Source: an uncultured Chloroflexota bacterium (GTDB lineage Bacteria > Chloroflexota > Anaerolineae > Promineifilales > Promineifilaceae). Taken from it: 36,791 bases of DNA. The notes under the pieces are model-generated. The model had not been told where the DNA came from. It ran no database searches and saw only the letters and a program-made list of their open reading frames with translations. Shown here in pieces: positions 28,686 to 36,791 of the stretch. The translations under genes and the position numbers were made by a program. Numbering within the stretch: the stretch's first letter is position 1; every line of letters starts with the position of its first letter. The DNA is taken from assembly GCA_900696625.1 (NCBI GenBank), contig CAADGU010000472.1:1-36791 (forward strand), read 5' to 3'.

Positions 28686-31600
28686 ATGCCCGCCTTCATT
28701 AGCCGCCTTTTTAACATCCGCCGTGAGGAGTGGCCGCGTGTTTTATTACTCTTTTTGATGGCCTTCCTGGCGGTGACGGGCATTACCTGGGGCAAGCTGA
28801 CGGTGCAGCCCTTGTTCTGGCAGGTGGTGGGGGTAGACCGGCTCGGTTTTAGTTTCATCGTGGAAGGGGTGGCGGCCATCCTGCTGGTGATGGTTTACTC
28901 CCCCTTTGCGGACAGGTTGAATCACGGCCGTCTGCTCTGGATTATTGCCTTGGGCAGCGCCACGGCCGTACTCATTGGCTGGTATCTGCTCATTGCCGAT
29001 TATCAGGCAGCGGGTGCGTTTTTGCTCTATCCCCTCTTCACCGTCATACCCTTTATCCTGAATCTGCATTGGTGGACGTATGTCACCGGCTTCTATGATG
29101 CCCGCGCCGCCAAACGCATTGTGCCCGTGCTGGCTTCCAATGCCCGGCTGGCGGGCGCGTTTGCCGGGTTTAGCGTCGGTTTGCTGACGCGCTGGTTGGG
29201 GTCGTCAGAAGCTGTGATTGCGCTGTGGGCGCTCACGTTGCTGGTGATGGCCGGACTGGTCTGGTTGTCGCCGGTGATATTGCGCGGGGAGGGGCCAGTG
29301 GTGGGGGAGACGGCCCCAGCCTCTACTCCCGCCACCATCCCCTTCACCGAGAGCCTGCGCGAAGGCTACCGCTACGTCATGGATTCGCCCTATCTGCGCT
29401 GGCTGTCCCTGGCCACCTTGCTCGTTTCCCTGCTGCTCATCCTGATGAAGTTTGAGAGCAGCCGTATTATTGACGGCGCTTTTGGCAGCCACGTCGCTGC
29501 CACTGCCTTTCTGGGTAATCTGGAAGGATGGGCCAACCTGCTGCTGCTGCCAGTGCAAATCTTCCTGCTCAGCCGCCTCATCAACAAAATCGGCCTGCAC
29601 AATGCCAACCTCATCTTTCCGGTGGGTACGGCCGGCATCGCCGGCGGGTTGCTCATGGTCATCTTCCTTTCCCTGACGCCCGGCATCGTCATTCTGGGGT
29701 CGCTGGCCTACCTTTCCGCCAATGTGCTGAACACCACCTTCCGCAACCCCATTGACAATTTGCTGTACAACGCCGTGCCCCTGCGCATGAAGGGGCGGGC
29801 GCGCGCTTTTGTCAATGGCCTGCTTGTGCCCACAGCTTCCTTGCTGGGCGGTTTGTTGTTATTGCTGCCCTTTATCACCGGTACTGGTTGGGTGCTGCCG
29901 GTGCTGCTGGTGGTGGTTGCCGCCGTTTATCTGATGGCCGCCTGGCGCGTCAGCCGCCAATATACCAGCGCCCTGGTGACGATGTTAGAACAGGAAGATT
30001 ACTCCTTCTTGCTGGGGCAGGAGGCGGCCGATGTGACGGTGACAGACCCGGCGGCGCTGGAATGGCTGCGCGAGCGGCTGGAACAAAGCCAGAGTGACGA
30101 ATTGACTCTGTTTATGGTCACACTCATTAGCGAAGTGGGCGGCGATAAGGCGGTCCCCATTCTGGCCGATGTGGCCCGCAGCCGGGACGCCCATATGCGG
30201 GCGGCGGTGCTGGACATTTTGGCAGCGGTGGCCGCCCCCGTCCCGGCGGTGCATGACTTTTTCGCCGAATTTCTGGCCGATGCCGACCCGCAGGTGCGCC
30301 GCTCGGCGCTGGCCGGGTTGGAGCGGGTGGATGGGGCGCAGGATACCCATTATCTGGCGGCGGCGGCGCGCATGTTGGCTGATGCGGACACGGCCGTGCG
30401 CCTGCAAGCTCTCCCCGGTTTACTGCGCTACGGCGACCTGGCGCAGCGGGAACAGGCCTTACGGCTGGTACAAACCATGCTCAGCAGCGAAGAATCGGTG
30501 GAGCGGGCGGCGGCGCTGCGGGCGTTGGGACAGACGGAAGATATGGGTTTTGTGGGCAACGTCACCAGGATGCTGCCTGACGGTTCAGACCGGGTGCGCC
30601 TGGAAGCGGCGCTGATCTTGGAACGGTTCTCGACGCAGAAAATGCCGCCGCCGGTGGCGGAGCAGGTGACACAGGCGATGAGCGGCCATCTGCATGACCC
30701 GGTAGAGCGCACCCGTGAGGCGTCGCTGGTGACGCTGGCGCGGCTGGGCGACCAGCGTGTTTATCCATTGTTGGCGGAAACGCTGAGTGACAACAGCCCC
30801 CAATTGCGGGCAACGGCCGTGACCGTCCTGGCCGGTCTGGGCAAAAGAGTGATCCCCACCGTTCACCCGCTGCTGGATTCGCCTAACCCGCAACTGCGCA
30901 AAATGGCGACCGTGATTCTGGGGCGCATCAACCGGCGCGAATATGGCCCGCTGGTGACGGCCCAGGTGCAGGCCAACCTGCTGCACATTGCCGAAAATGT
31001 GGGCTTCATTGAAGCCCTGGCCCCTATCAAGAGTTATGCCGCCGTCAATGTGCTGCTGACGGTATTCCAGAACGAAAACAGCCGGTTGTTGGACGAGATT
31101 TTCTTTTTGCTCACGGCCGTGCAAACGCCCCAATCGGTAGCCATCATCCGCGAATCGTTAGCCAGCGACACGGAACGGGTGCAGGCCAACGCCATTGAAG
31201 CGTTGGAATCGCTCACCTCGGCCAGAACGGCAGAAATGATCGCGCCGCTGGCGCAGCCAGAGCCTTCTATGGCCGAAATCAAACAAATGAGCCAGGAATT
31301 ATGGGATATGAAGTTCCCCAGCACGGCCGAAGCCATGGAAAAGCTGGCGACCGACCTGGGTGTTGACCCCTGGCCCCGTTCCATTGCTGTGTATGCGTTG
31401 GGCGAAATTGGGCAGGCCATTGTTGCGCCGCAACAAACAGCCCTACCGTCAACCCCGTCACCCAAACCGGATGATGCGGCAGCCGACGGCCGCGCCGCCC
31501 CCCGCCCCCGCCGCACCGATTTGTTGGACATGCTCACAGAAGAAGGTGAAACGCCGCCCGTTGTGAAGGACGCGCCACCCGCCGAGACGAAACTGGCCGA

Positions 31601-32387
31601 TGCCCGCCAATCACGCCGCGAACGGGCGGTCCGTGCCAGCGGTCTGCTGGATGATCTGGCAGCCGGTGACCCGCCTCCTACGCCTGTGCCAACACCCGCT
31701 GCTCTGGAAACGGTTTATTACCCACCGCCGGCCGTGGCCAAGAACCTACCCATTACCCGTGTGTTGGCCTGGTTGCAGGCGGCCAATCTGGCCCCGGAGG
31801 AAGAGGTGCGGCTGGCGGTGCAGCGGGCCAATGAACGCATGGCGGGCAAGGGGGATGCCTTGTTGCGGCGGCGCTCACAGCCACAGGAGGTCACGATGTT
31901 ATCCACCATTGAACGCATTATTTTCCTGAAGGAAGTCCTCTTTTTCCGCGAGATGACGGTTGACCAGCTCAAGGTGCTGGCTTCGGTTTGTGAAGAGGCG
32001 TTTTATACGGAAGATACGCTGATTTATAAAGAGGGCGACCCCGGCGGGCAGTTGTATGTGGTGGTGCAGGGCCGGGTGAGCATTGAACGAGAATCACGCA
32101 AAGGGGTGGTGGCCCGGTTGGCAACCATTGAGGCTTACTCCTATTTTGGCGAGATGAATTTGTTTGACGCCAGCCCGCGCACGGACACGGCCGTTGCTCT
32201 GCAAGACACCATCACCCTCACCCTGCGCCGCGAACCGCTCATCGCCCTGGCGCGACAATACCCTGACCTGTCGTTGGAATTGATCAACGTCCTCAGCCAA
32301 CGCCTGCGCGAGACCACCGACCAGGTGGCCAGCCTGACCAAATCCCACCCCCGCGCCTTGCACAAAGTGTTTGATCAACTTGAATAG
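28686..32387 (+). CDS. Npt-type nucleotide transporter/HEAT/cyclic-nucleotide-binding fusion
   Basis: 1233-aa multidomain protein. Residues about 15-425 hold roughly 12 membrane helices of the ADP/ATP-translocase-like (Npt1/Npt2) MFS group, with conserved-looking text such as TYVTGFYDARAAKRIVPVL and FRNPIDNLLYNAVP. Residues about 440-880 are HEAT repeats (for example DADPQVRRSALAGLERV, SDTERVQANAIEALESL). A Pro/Ala linker follows. Residues about 1085-1215 form a cNMP-binding domain with phosphate cassette YFGEMNLFDASPRTDTAVAL. The pieces suggest a transporter or pseudo-transporter sensor regulated by cyclic nucleotide; no plastid-type or parasite context is present. It appears to be leaderless. 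It is followed by a self-complementary repeat. Confidence 0.88.
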   Translation: MPAFISRLFNIRREEWPRVLLLFLMAFLAVTGITWGKLTVQPLFWQVVGVDRLGFSFIVEGVAAILLVMVYSPFADRLNHGRLLWIIALGSATAVLIGWYLLIADYQAAGAFLLYPLFTVIPFILNLHWWTYVTGFYDARAAKRIVPVLASNARLAGAFAGFSVGLLTRWLGSSEAVIALWALTLLVMAGLVWLSPVILRGEGPVVGETAPASTPATIPFTESLREGYRYVMDSPYLRWLSLATLLVSLLLILMKFESSRIIDGAFGSHVAATAFLGNLEGWANLLLLPVQIFLLSRLINKIGLHNANLIFPVGTAGIAGGLLMVIFLSLTPGIVILGSLAYLSANVLNTTFRNPIDNLLYNAVPLRMKGRARAFVNGLLVPTASLLGGLLLLLPFITGTGWVLPVLLVVVAAVYLMAAWRVSRQYTSALVTMLEQEDYSFLLGQEAADVTVTDPAALEWLRERLEQSQSDELTLFMVTLISEVGGDKAVPILADVARSRDAHMRAAVLDILAAVAAPVPAVHDFFAEFLADADPQVRRSALAGLERVDGAQDTHYLAAAARMLADADTAVRLQALPGLLRYGDLAQREQALRLVQTMLSSEESVERAAALRALGQTEDMGFVGNVTRMLPDGSDRVRLEAALILERFSTQKMPPPVAEQVTQAMSGHLHDPVERTREASLVTLARLGDQRVYPLLAETLSDNSPQLRATAVTVLAGLGKRVIPTVHPLLDSPNPQLRKMATVILGRINRREYGPLVTAQVQANLLHIAENVGFIEALAPIKSYAAVNVLLTVFQNENSRLLDEIFFLLTAVQTPQSVAIIRESLASDTERVQANAIEALESLTSARTAEMIAPLAQPEPSMAEIKQMSQELWDMKFPSTAEAMEKLATDLGVDPWPRSIAVYALGEIGQAIVAPQQTALPSTPSPKPDDAAADGRAAPRPRRTDLLDMLTEEGETPPVVKDAPPAETKLADARQSRRERAVRASGLLDDLAAGDPPPTPVPTPAALETVYYPPPAVAKNLPITRVLAWLQAANLAPEEEVRLAVQRANERMAGKGDALLRRRSQPQEVTMLSTIERIIFLKEVLFFREMTVDQLKVLASVCEEAFYTEDTLIYKEGDPGGQLYVVVQGRVSIERESRKGVVARLATIEAYSYFGEMNLFDASPRTDTAVALQDTITLTLRREPLIALARQYPDLSLELINVLSQRLRETTDQVASLTKSHPRALHKVFDQLE

Positions 32388-32390
32388 TTG

Positions 32391-32447
32391 TAATTGGGTA
32401 ATTGGGTAATTGTGTAATTACCCAATTACCCAATTACCCAATTACCC
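32391..32447. repeat. self-complementary TAATTGGG/CCCAATTA element
   Basis: The left arm has TAATTGGGTAATTGGGTAAT (32391-32410) and the right arm repeats CCCAATTA units to the base before the next ATG (32448). It occupies the entire gap between npt and the GNAT gene. Confidence 0.85.
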
Positions 32448-32951
32448 ATGCCCACCATCCGCCCCGCTACCCCAAACGACATCCCGGCCATTACTGAGAT
32501 ATACAATGAGGCCATTGTGTACACGCGCAATACGTTTGATACTGTACCCAAGACAGTAGCCGACCGGGAAGAATGGTACCACCAGCATATGCCGGCCTAC
32601 CCCATTTTGGTGGCTGAAGATGCGGGGCAGGTGGTGGGGTTTGCTTCGGTGAGTAAATGGTCGGATCGGCCGGCCTACGGCCGTACCGTTATCGCCTCTG
32701 AATACATCCGCCAGGATTATCGCGGTCAGGGGATTGGCAAGGCGCTGCTGGTAGCGTTACTGGAAGCCGCCTACGCCGCCGGGTATCATACTGTCATGGG
32801 CAACGTGTATGCCGGCAACGAAGTCAGCCGCCGCATGGTGGAATCCATCGGCTTCCGCACCGTGGGTCTGCTGAAAGAAGTGGGCTACAAATTTGACGAG
32901 TGGCTGGATGTATATCTGGTACAGCATATGAGGCCAAAGAGTGGAGATTGA
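32448..32951 (+). CDS. GNAT N-acetyltransferase (phosphinothricin-acetyltransferase-like)
   Basis: 167-aa acetyl-CoA-dependent N-acetyltransferase. It has the PAT-type N-terminus IRPATPNDIPAITEIYNEAI, motif A IRQDYRGQGIGKALLVALL (acetyl-CoA pyrophosphate loop QGIGKA) and motif B GNVYAGNEVSRRMVESIGF. The PAT subgroup acetylates phosphinothricin, methionine derivatives or similar amines; the real substrate cannot be read. The ATG immediately follows the palindromic repeat and there is no SD, so initiation may depend on the hairpin or on leaderless transcription. Confidence 0.9.
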   Translation: MPTIRPATPNDIPAITEIYNEAIVYTRNTFDTVPKTVADREEWYHQHMPAYPILVAEDAGQVVGFASVSKWSDRPAYGRTVIASEYIRQDYRGQGIGKALLVALLEAAYAAGYHTVMGNVYAGNEVSRRMVESIGFRTVGLLKEVGYKFDEWLDVYLVQHMRPKSGD

Positions 32952-33028
32952 GAGATTAAGAGATTGAGAGACTAGAGATTTTTAGTCGCCCAATCTCCCA
33001 ATCTCCAATCTCCAATCTCCAATCTCCA
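32941..33028. repeat. self-complementary GAGATTG/CAATCTC element
   Basis: The left arm holds GAGATTGAGAGATTAAGAG (32944-32962) plus further units; the right arm holds four or more CAATCTCC units (32990-33027). It overlaps the stop codon region of the GNAT gene and ends six bases before the methyltransferase ATG. The same unit occurs inside moeA at 22480-22546. Confidence 0.85.
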
Positions 33029-33033
33029 TACCA

Positions 33034-33810
33034 ATGGCAATTGCACCCTTAACCGAACGAGAAGAGAAAGTAAAACCGAGACAGGACTTCAACACCTTTG
33101 CGGACGAGTATGCGCAGTTTCGCAAAATTGACCCGCCGGTGTTGGAAGATTTATTAACGCGCGGCAATATCAATGCTGAAAGCGTGGTGTTGGAGGTGGG
33201 CTGCGGCACGGGCAATTACCTGACGGAGATTTCCGCCCGCACCCACGCTCTCTGTTATGGTCTTGACCCGGCGGAGAAGATGCTGTCCCAGGCCAGAGCG
33301 AATCCCCACGCCAATGGCATTCAGTGGCGCATAGGATACGCACGCCACCTGGATTTTCCTGATGAAATGTTTGACCTGGTGTATACAGTGGACGTCAGCC
33401 ACCACATCCAGCACCGCCTGACCTATTATCAAGAGGCGATGCGGGTATTGAAACCGGGTGGGAAGGTTTGCACCGTCACCGATTCGGAATGGATCATCAG
33501 CCACCGCGAACCGCTGGCTACCTATTTCCCGGAGACGATAGCCGTCAACCTGGCGCGCTATCCCACCACCCACGAATTATTGGCAGAGAAAGCGGCGGCG
33601 GGCTTTGTGAACATTGTGGAAAAGATGGCCGAATACCCTTATATGTTGTATGACCCGGCCGGGTATCGCCAGAAAGCGTACTCGTCGCTGCATCTGATTG
33701 ACGAAGCGGCCTGGCGGCGCGGCCTGGCCCACCTGGAAGCGGATTTACAGAATGGCCCGATGTTGTGCCATTCGTATTATTTGTTGATTTGGGGAGAGAA
33801 GGCGGCGTGA
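33034..33810 (+). CDS. class I SAM-dependent methyltransferase
   Basis: 258-aa enzyme. Motif I VLEVGCGTGNYL (about 52-63) binds S-adenosylmethionine. GLDPAEKMLSQAR holds the acidic residue of strand 2, FDLVYTVDVSHHI is motif II and VLKPGGKVCTVTD is motif III. It is of the Methyltransf_11/25 type; the substrate is unknown. The short N-terminal part (RQDFNTFADEYAQFRKI) is typical of small-molecule methyltransferases. The stop codon lies in the left arm of a GATGCGTGA repeat. No SD ahead of the ATG; a repeat precedes it. Confidence 0.9.
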   Translation: MAIAPLTEREEKVKPRQDFNTFADEYAQFRKIDPPVLEDLLTRGNINAESVVLEVGCGTGNYLTEISARTHALCYGLDPAEKMLSQARANPHANGIQWRIGYARHLDFPDEMFDLVYTVDVSHHIQHRLTYYQEAMRVLKPGGKVCTVTDSEWIISHREPLATYFPETIAVNLARYPTTHELLAEKAAAGFVNIVEKMAEYPYMLYDPAGYRQKAYSSLHLIDEAAWRRGLAHLEADLQNGPMLCHSYYLLIWGEKAA

Positions 33811-33873
33811 TGCGTGACGTGTGACGTGTGATGCGTGAGAGAGAACCCTCACGCATCACACGTCACGCATCAT
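33808..33873. repeat. self-complementary GATGCGTGA/TCACGCATC element
   Basis: The left arm has GATGCGTGA, two ACGTGTG-type units and GATGCGTGA (33808-33838); the right arm reads TCACGCATCACACGTC then ACGCATCA (33849-33873). It contains the methyltransferase stop. Confidence 0.85.
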
Positions 33874-33886
33874 TTGTATGTGAACC

Positions 33887-35629
33887 ATGACACATAAATG
33901 TATTTTAGGACTATTGCTACTCTTTCTGGTCGGCTGCACGGCCGTGAACGAACCCACCCTGCGGCCCACCCCTACCCCCATTGTCATCCCCACGTCGGAG
34001 CTAAAAGACCGTACGCTGCGGCTCTTTTGGTGGCAGGCGCCCCAGGTTGTCAATCCGCACCTGACCAGCGCCACTGCCGACCGGGACGCGGCGCGCCTGA
34101 TTTATGAACCCCTGGCCAGCTTTAACGCCGACGGTGAACTGGTACCGGTGCTGGCCGCCGAAATCCCCAGCTTTGACAATGGCCTGCTTGACCCCGATTT
34201 GAAATGGGTGCGCTGGACAATTCCGGCAGGGCTGCGTTGGTCAGACGGCAAAGCCTTTACCGCCCACGATATTAAATTCACCTACGACTTTATCAAGAGT
34301 GAAGGCGCAGTCACGGCCAGCACCTACAATGCTGTTGAGAGCGTGGATGTGGTGGATATGCAAACGGTGCAGGTCAATTTTAAGGACACCAATCCGGCCT
34401 GGGCGCTGCCGTTTGTGGGTACGGAAGGCATGATCATACCGGGGCACATCTATTCTGAAACGAGTGAAGCGCCCATGCCTTCGGTGGGCAGCGGGCCATA
34501 CCAGTTGCTCTCGGCCAACACGGAGGAGGTGTTGTTTCTGGGCAGTGAACTGGTGACGACGGTGAAGCTGATTTATGAGGTGAATCCGTATTACCGGGGC
34601 AAGGCGGATTTGTATTTTCAGCGGGTAGAGATGCAGGGCGGCGGCACGGCCGTAGAAGCGGCCGGCGCTGTTTTGCAATTTGGCGACGTAGACTTTGCCT
34701 ACAACTTGCAGTTGGAAGGGGACGTGCTGGATAGGATGGTGGCCGAGGGCAATGGGGTGGGGCGGCTGATGAACAGCCTGGGTGGCCGGGTGGAATTCCT
34801 TTCCCTCATCCAGAATGACCCCAACGATACCACCTTCAACACCCCCCATCCCTTCCTGAATGTGGCCGCCGACGAGACCAACCTGCTGGTGGCCCAGGCC
34901 ATCGCCCACGCCATTGACAAGGAAACGATTGCCGCTTTGTATGGGCCGACCGGGGCGGTAGCCAACGCCATCTTGTTTGCCCCGGCCAATTTCCGTTCTG
35001 AGCAGGATTTTTACCCCTACGATTTAGACAGAGCCAGACAATTGCTGGCGCAGGCCGGCTGGTCGGATAGTAATGGCAATGGGATTGTAGACAGGAACGG
35101 CCGTGACCTCTCTCTCACCCTGCGCACCGGCCCCAACGCCCTCCGCCAGGCCACGCAGCGCCTCATCCAGCAGTCACTTGGCCAGATTGGCATTGAGCTA
35201 AAACTGGATGTGAGCGGCCAATTTTTCAGCACCAGCACCGCCATCCCCAACAGCCTGTGGGCGGGCACGGCCGATATGCCCATGTTCACCAATGGTAACC
35301 AGACGCCTGACCCCACCTCCTACATGCGCGAATGGACGTGCGCCCGCATCCCACAAGAAACAGATGGCAGTTGGGTGGGCGTGAATGTGGCCCGCTGGTG
35401 TAGTGACGCCTATGACGCCCTCTATGCCCAGGTGGTGGCGGAAACAGACCCGGCCATGCGCGAACAACTCTTTAAGCAAATGAATGATATGCTGGTGCAA
35501 AATGGCATTGTCATCCCCCTCATCAGCCGGGCGCGGGTCTCCGGCGTCAGCAACCAGATTGAGGGAGTGGAACTCACCGACTGGGATTCGCACCTGTGGA
35601 ATATACACGAATGGAGGCGTAAACCATGA
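33887..35629 (+). CDS. family 5 extracellular solute-binding lipoprotein
   Basis: 580-aa lipoprotein of the SBP_bac_5 family (DppA/OppA-like). Signal peptide with lipobox VGC (Cys near 17) and a Pro/Thr linker precede the binding protein. It shows the family text DRDAARLIYEPLASF, WTIPAGLRWSDGKAFTAHDI, FTYDFIKSEGAV, GSGPYQL and late ATQRLIQQSLGQIGIELKL. It should bind peptides or similar solutes outside the membrane. No permease or ATPase gene follows; instead the next gene starts within its stop codon (ATGA). This suggests that the protein feeds a sensor and may not be an importer subunit; that is inference. Confidence 0.92.
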   Translation: MTHKCILGLLLLFLVGCTAVNEPTLRPTPTPIVIPTSELKDRTLRLFWWQAPQVVNPHLTSATADRDAARLIYEPLASFNADGELVPVLAAEIPSFDNGLLDPDLKWVRWTIPAGLRWSDGKAFTAHDIKFTYDFIKSEGAVTASTYNAVESVDVVDMQTVQVNFKDTNPAWALPFVGTEGMIIPGHIYSETSEAPMPSVGSGPYQLLSANTEEVLFLGSELVTTVKLIYEVNPYYRGKADLYFQRVEMQGGGTAVEAAGAVLQFGDVDFAYNLQLEGDVLDRMVAEGNGVGRLMNSLGGRVEFLSLIQNDPNDTTFNTPHPFLNVAADETNLLVAQAIAHAIDKETIAALYGPTGAVANAILFAPANFRSEQDFYPYDLDRARQLLAQAGWSDSNGNGIVDRNGRDLSLTLRTGPNALRQATQRLIQQSLGQIGIELKLDVSGQFFSTSTAIPNSLWAGTADMPMFTNGNQTPDPTSYMREWTCARIPQETDGSWVGVNVARWCSDAYDALYAQVVAETDPAMREQLFKQMNDMLVQNGIVIPLISRARVSGVSNQIEGVELTDWDSHLWNIHEWRRKP

Positions 35630-36791
35630 GCGAACAACAAATGACGCCCGATACGCCGGTGCTGGAAGTGATGGCGGCAGAGGTGCATACGGAAACAACC
35701 AGCCCGCAAACATTCTCCCTTTTCCGCCGCATCCCCATCAGCCGCAAGCTGACCATAGGCTTTTCTATCCTGGTGCTGTTGACGCTGCTGGTGGCGGCGC
35801 TCAGTTACTTCAGCAGTGATGACGCCAGCCAGAAGATCGAAGACACCAATCAACTACGGGTGCCTATTGCCCTGGAAGCCGCCGCCGCCGAATCTAACCT
35901 GCTGCGGATGCTTTCCAACACGCGCGGTTATCTGGCGCTGGGGGATGAACGCTTCTTGCTTGATTATCTGGCGGCGCAAATCGCCTTTGAGTCCAACCTG
36001 GATAATCTGGAGCCGCTGCTGGCGGCAACCGGCGGCGGCAGCCAGGAACAGTTAGCCATGTTGGGCCAATTACGCACATCGCTGTTGACTTATGATGACT
36101 GGGCCGAACAATCGTTTGTGCTGCGCGACGACCAATTAGCGCGTGAACCGGCTTACAAGATTGTGGCTACTGAAGGGACAACGTTGGCCGGTAATGTGCT
36201 GCTGGATACCCAAAAGGTGATTGACAGCGTGGCCCGTGAAGCGGCCGTAGAAGATGTGGCGGTTCTACGAGACCTGGCTCGCTTTCAAAGCTCCTTCCTG
36301 GCCATGTTGTCCGGCTTACGCAGTTACACCACCACCCGCAACCGTAGTTACCGCAGCGAATATATTGCCAACAGTTTGCTCAATGACCAGGCGTGGGCGG
36401 CGCTGCAAGAGCGGGTGGGGCGGGGGGAATTTAATGAGGAGCAGGTGGCCTTGCTGGCGGCGATGGGCGAAAACCGGGCGGCGTTTCTGCTGCTGCCTGA
36501 AGAGCAGGTTTTTCCTGTATTAGAGAGCGAACAATGGCGGCAGGATTTACTGTTGTTCCGGGAACAAGTGCTGCCGCTGGCCGATGATATGCTGCGGCTG
36601 CTGGAGAATATCACCGCCAGCCAGCAGCTAGAGTTGCAGCGGGAACTGGGCGCGGGCACACTCAGCCTGTTGCAGTCGCGGCAGTTGACGTTGACGATTG
36701 GGGCAATTGCTATTGTGATTGGGCTGATGCTGGCGTATCTGTTCCGGCGTAATATCGTGGGGCCGGTGGGGCGGCTCACGGCCGTGTCCGA
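35626..36791 (+). CDS. membrane sensor with CHASE3-like region and HAMP, truncated by window end
   Basis: The frame from the ATG at 35626 is open to the window end, 388 codons. The first 40 residues are cytoplasmic; one helix (about 47-67, LTIGFSILVLLTLLVAAL) leads to a long helical extracellular region (residues about 70-355). It has several NTRGYLALGDE-like and RSYTTTRNRSYRSEY-like segments typical of helical-bundle sensors such as CHASE3. A second helix (about 357-377) is followed by RRNIVGPVGRLTAVS, the start of a HAMP domain. The output domain (histidine kinase, cyclase or chemoreceptor) lies beyond the window. GGAGG precedes the ATG, and it overlaps the SBP stop by four bases. Confidence 0.75.
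   Translation, partial: MSEQQMTPDTPVLEVMAAEVHTETTSPQTFSLFRRIPISRKLTIGFSILVLLTLLVAALSYFSSDDASQKIEDTNQLRVPIALEAAAAESNLLRMLSNTRGYLALGDERFLLDYLAAQIAFESNLDNLEPLLAATGGGSQEQLAMLGQLRTSLLTYDDWAEQSFVLRDDQLAREPAYKIVATEGTTLAGNVLLDTQKVIDSVAREAAVEDVAVLRDLARFQSSFLAMLSGLRSYTTTRNRSYRSEYIANSLLNDQAWAALQERVGRGEFNEEQVALLAAMGENRAAFLLLPEEQVFPVLESEQWRQDLLLFREQVLPLADDMLRLLENITASQQLELQRELGAGTLSLLQSRQLTLTIGAIAIVIGLMLAYLFRRNIVGPVGRLTAVS

Overview
The window is a chromosomal segment of a high-GC bacterium, most likely an environmental Chloroflexota of the Anaerolineae type. That assignment is inferred from gene content: a nucleotide-transporter/HEAT/cyclic-nucleotide fusion, GIN-domain and Fn3-like lipoproteins, DUF6544, MoxR/DUF58/SpoIIM/RDD genes and a MoeA fused to a periplasmic-binding-like domain. 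No rRNA, tRNA, CRISPR array or complete transposase was recognised. The strongest sequence signature is the palindrome ACGGCCGT, seen about 71 times by eye in 36.8 kb against roughly one expected from base composition. It occurs in genes and between them, like the cyanobacterial HIP1 repeat.

Layout. 1-161: the tail of a CopG-type antitoxin. 419-2289: an AT-rich leftward cassette without ACGGCCGT. It holds an operator-like palindrome, a strong sigma-70-type promoter, about 300 nt of untranslated leader that may be an ncRNA, an 87-aa helical protein, an XRE regulator and a retron-like reverse transcriptase with NAxxH and an unusual LVDD catalytic box. This is the best candidate for a little-described system. 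2549-13204: a rightward run of twelve mostly envelope genes: DUF6544, a membrane-anchored alpha/beta hydrolase, two CPBP proteases, three membrane proteins, an SRPBCC protein, a P-loop protein, two lipoproteins and a LiaF-like four-repeat membrane protein. It ends at a bidirectional terminator. 13253-15844: a leftward operon of a PPOX-like protein, a class III aminotransferase and a DUF6206-like protein.

16052-21411: MoxR and DUF58, then an EamA transporter, SpoIIM and RDD, an AAA+/VWA-type membrane module with mixed orientation. 21431-23461: MoeA-PBP. 23685-26297: a small protein behind a perfect operator-like palindrome, a C39-like papain-fold protein and a two-RCK potassium channel. 26388-28489: a DUF433 antitoxin whose DUF5615 toxin breaks off after 13 codons, then an AT-rich frameshifted WD40/TolB-like lipoprotein. 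28686-36791: the Npt/HEAT/cNMP protein, a GNAT acetyltransferase, a methyltransferase, a family 5 solute-binding lipoprotein and, translationally coupled to it, a sensor protein cut by the window end.

Many gene junctions carry short self-complementary elements of several unrelated sequence families. They often supply the stop codon of the upstream gene, and one lies in frame inside moeA. Several genes (moxR, RDD, moeA, npt) have a -10-like hexamer ending 6-7 nt before the ATG and no Shine-Dalgarno sequence, which suggests leaderless mRNAs.
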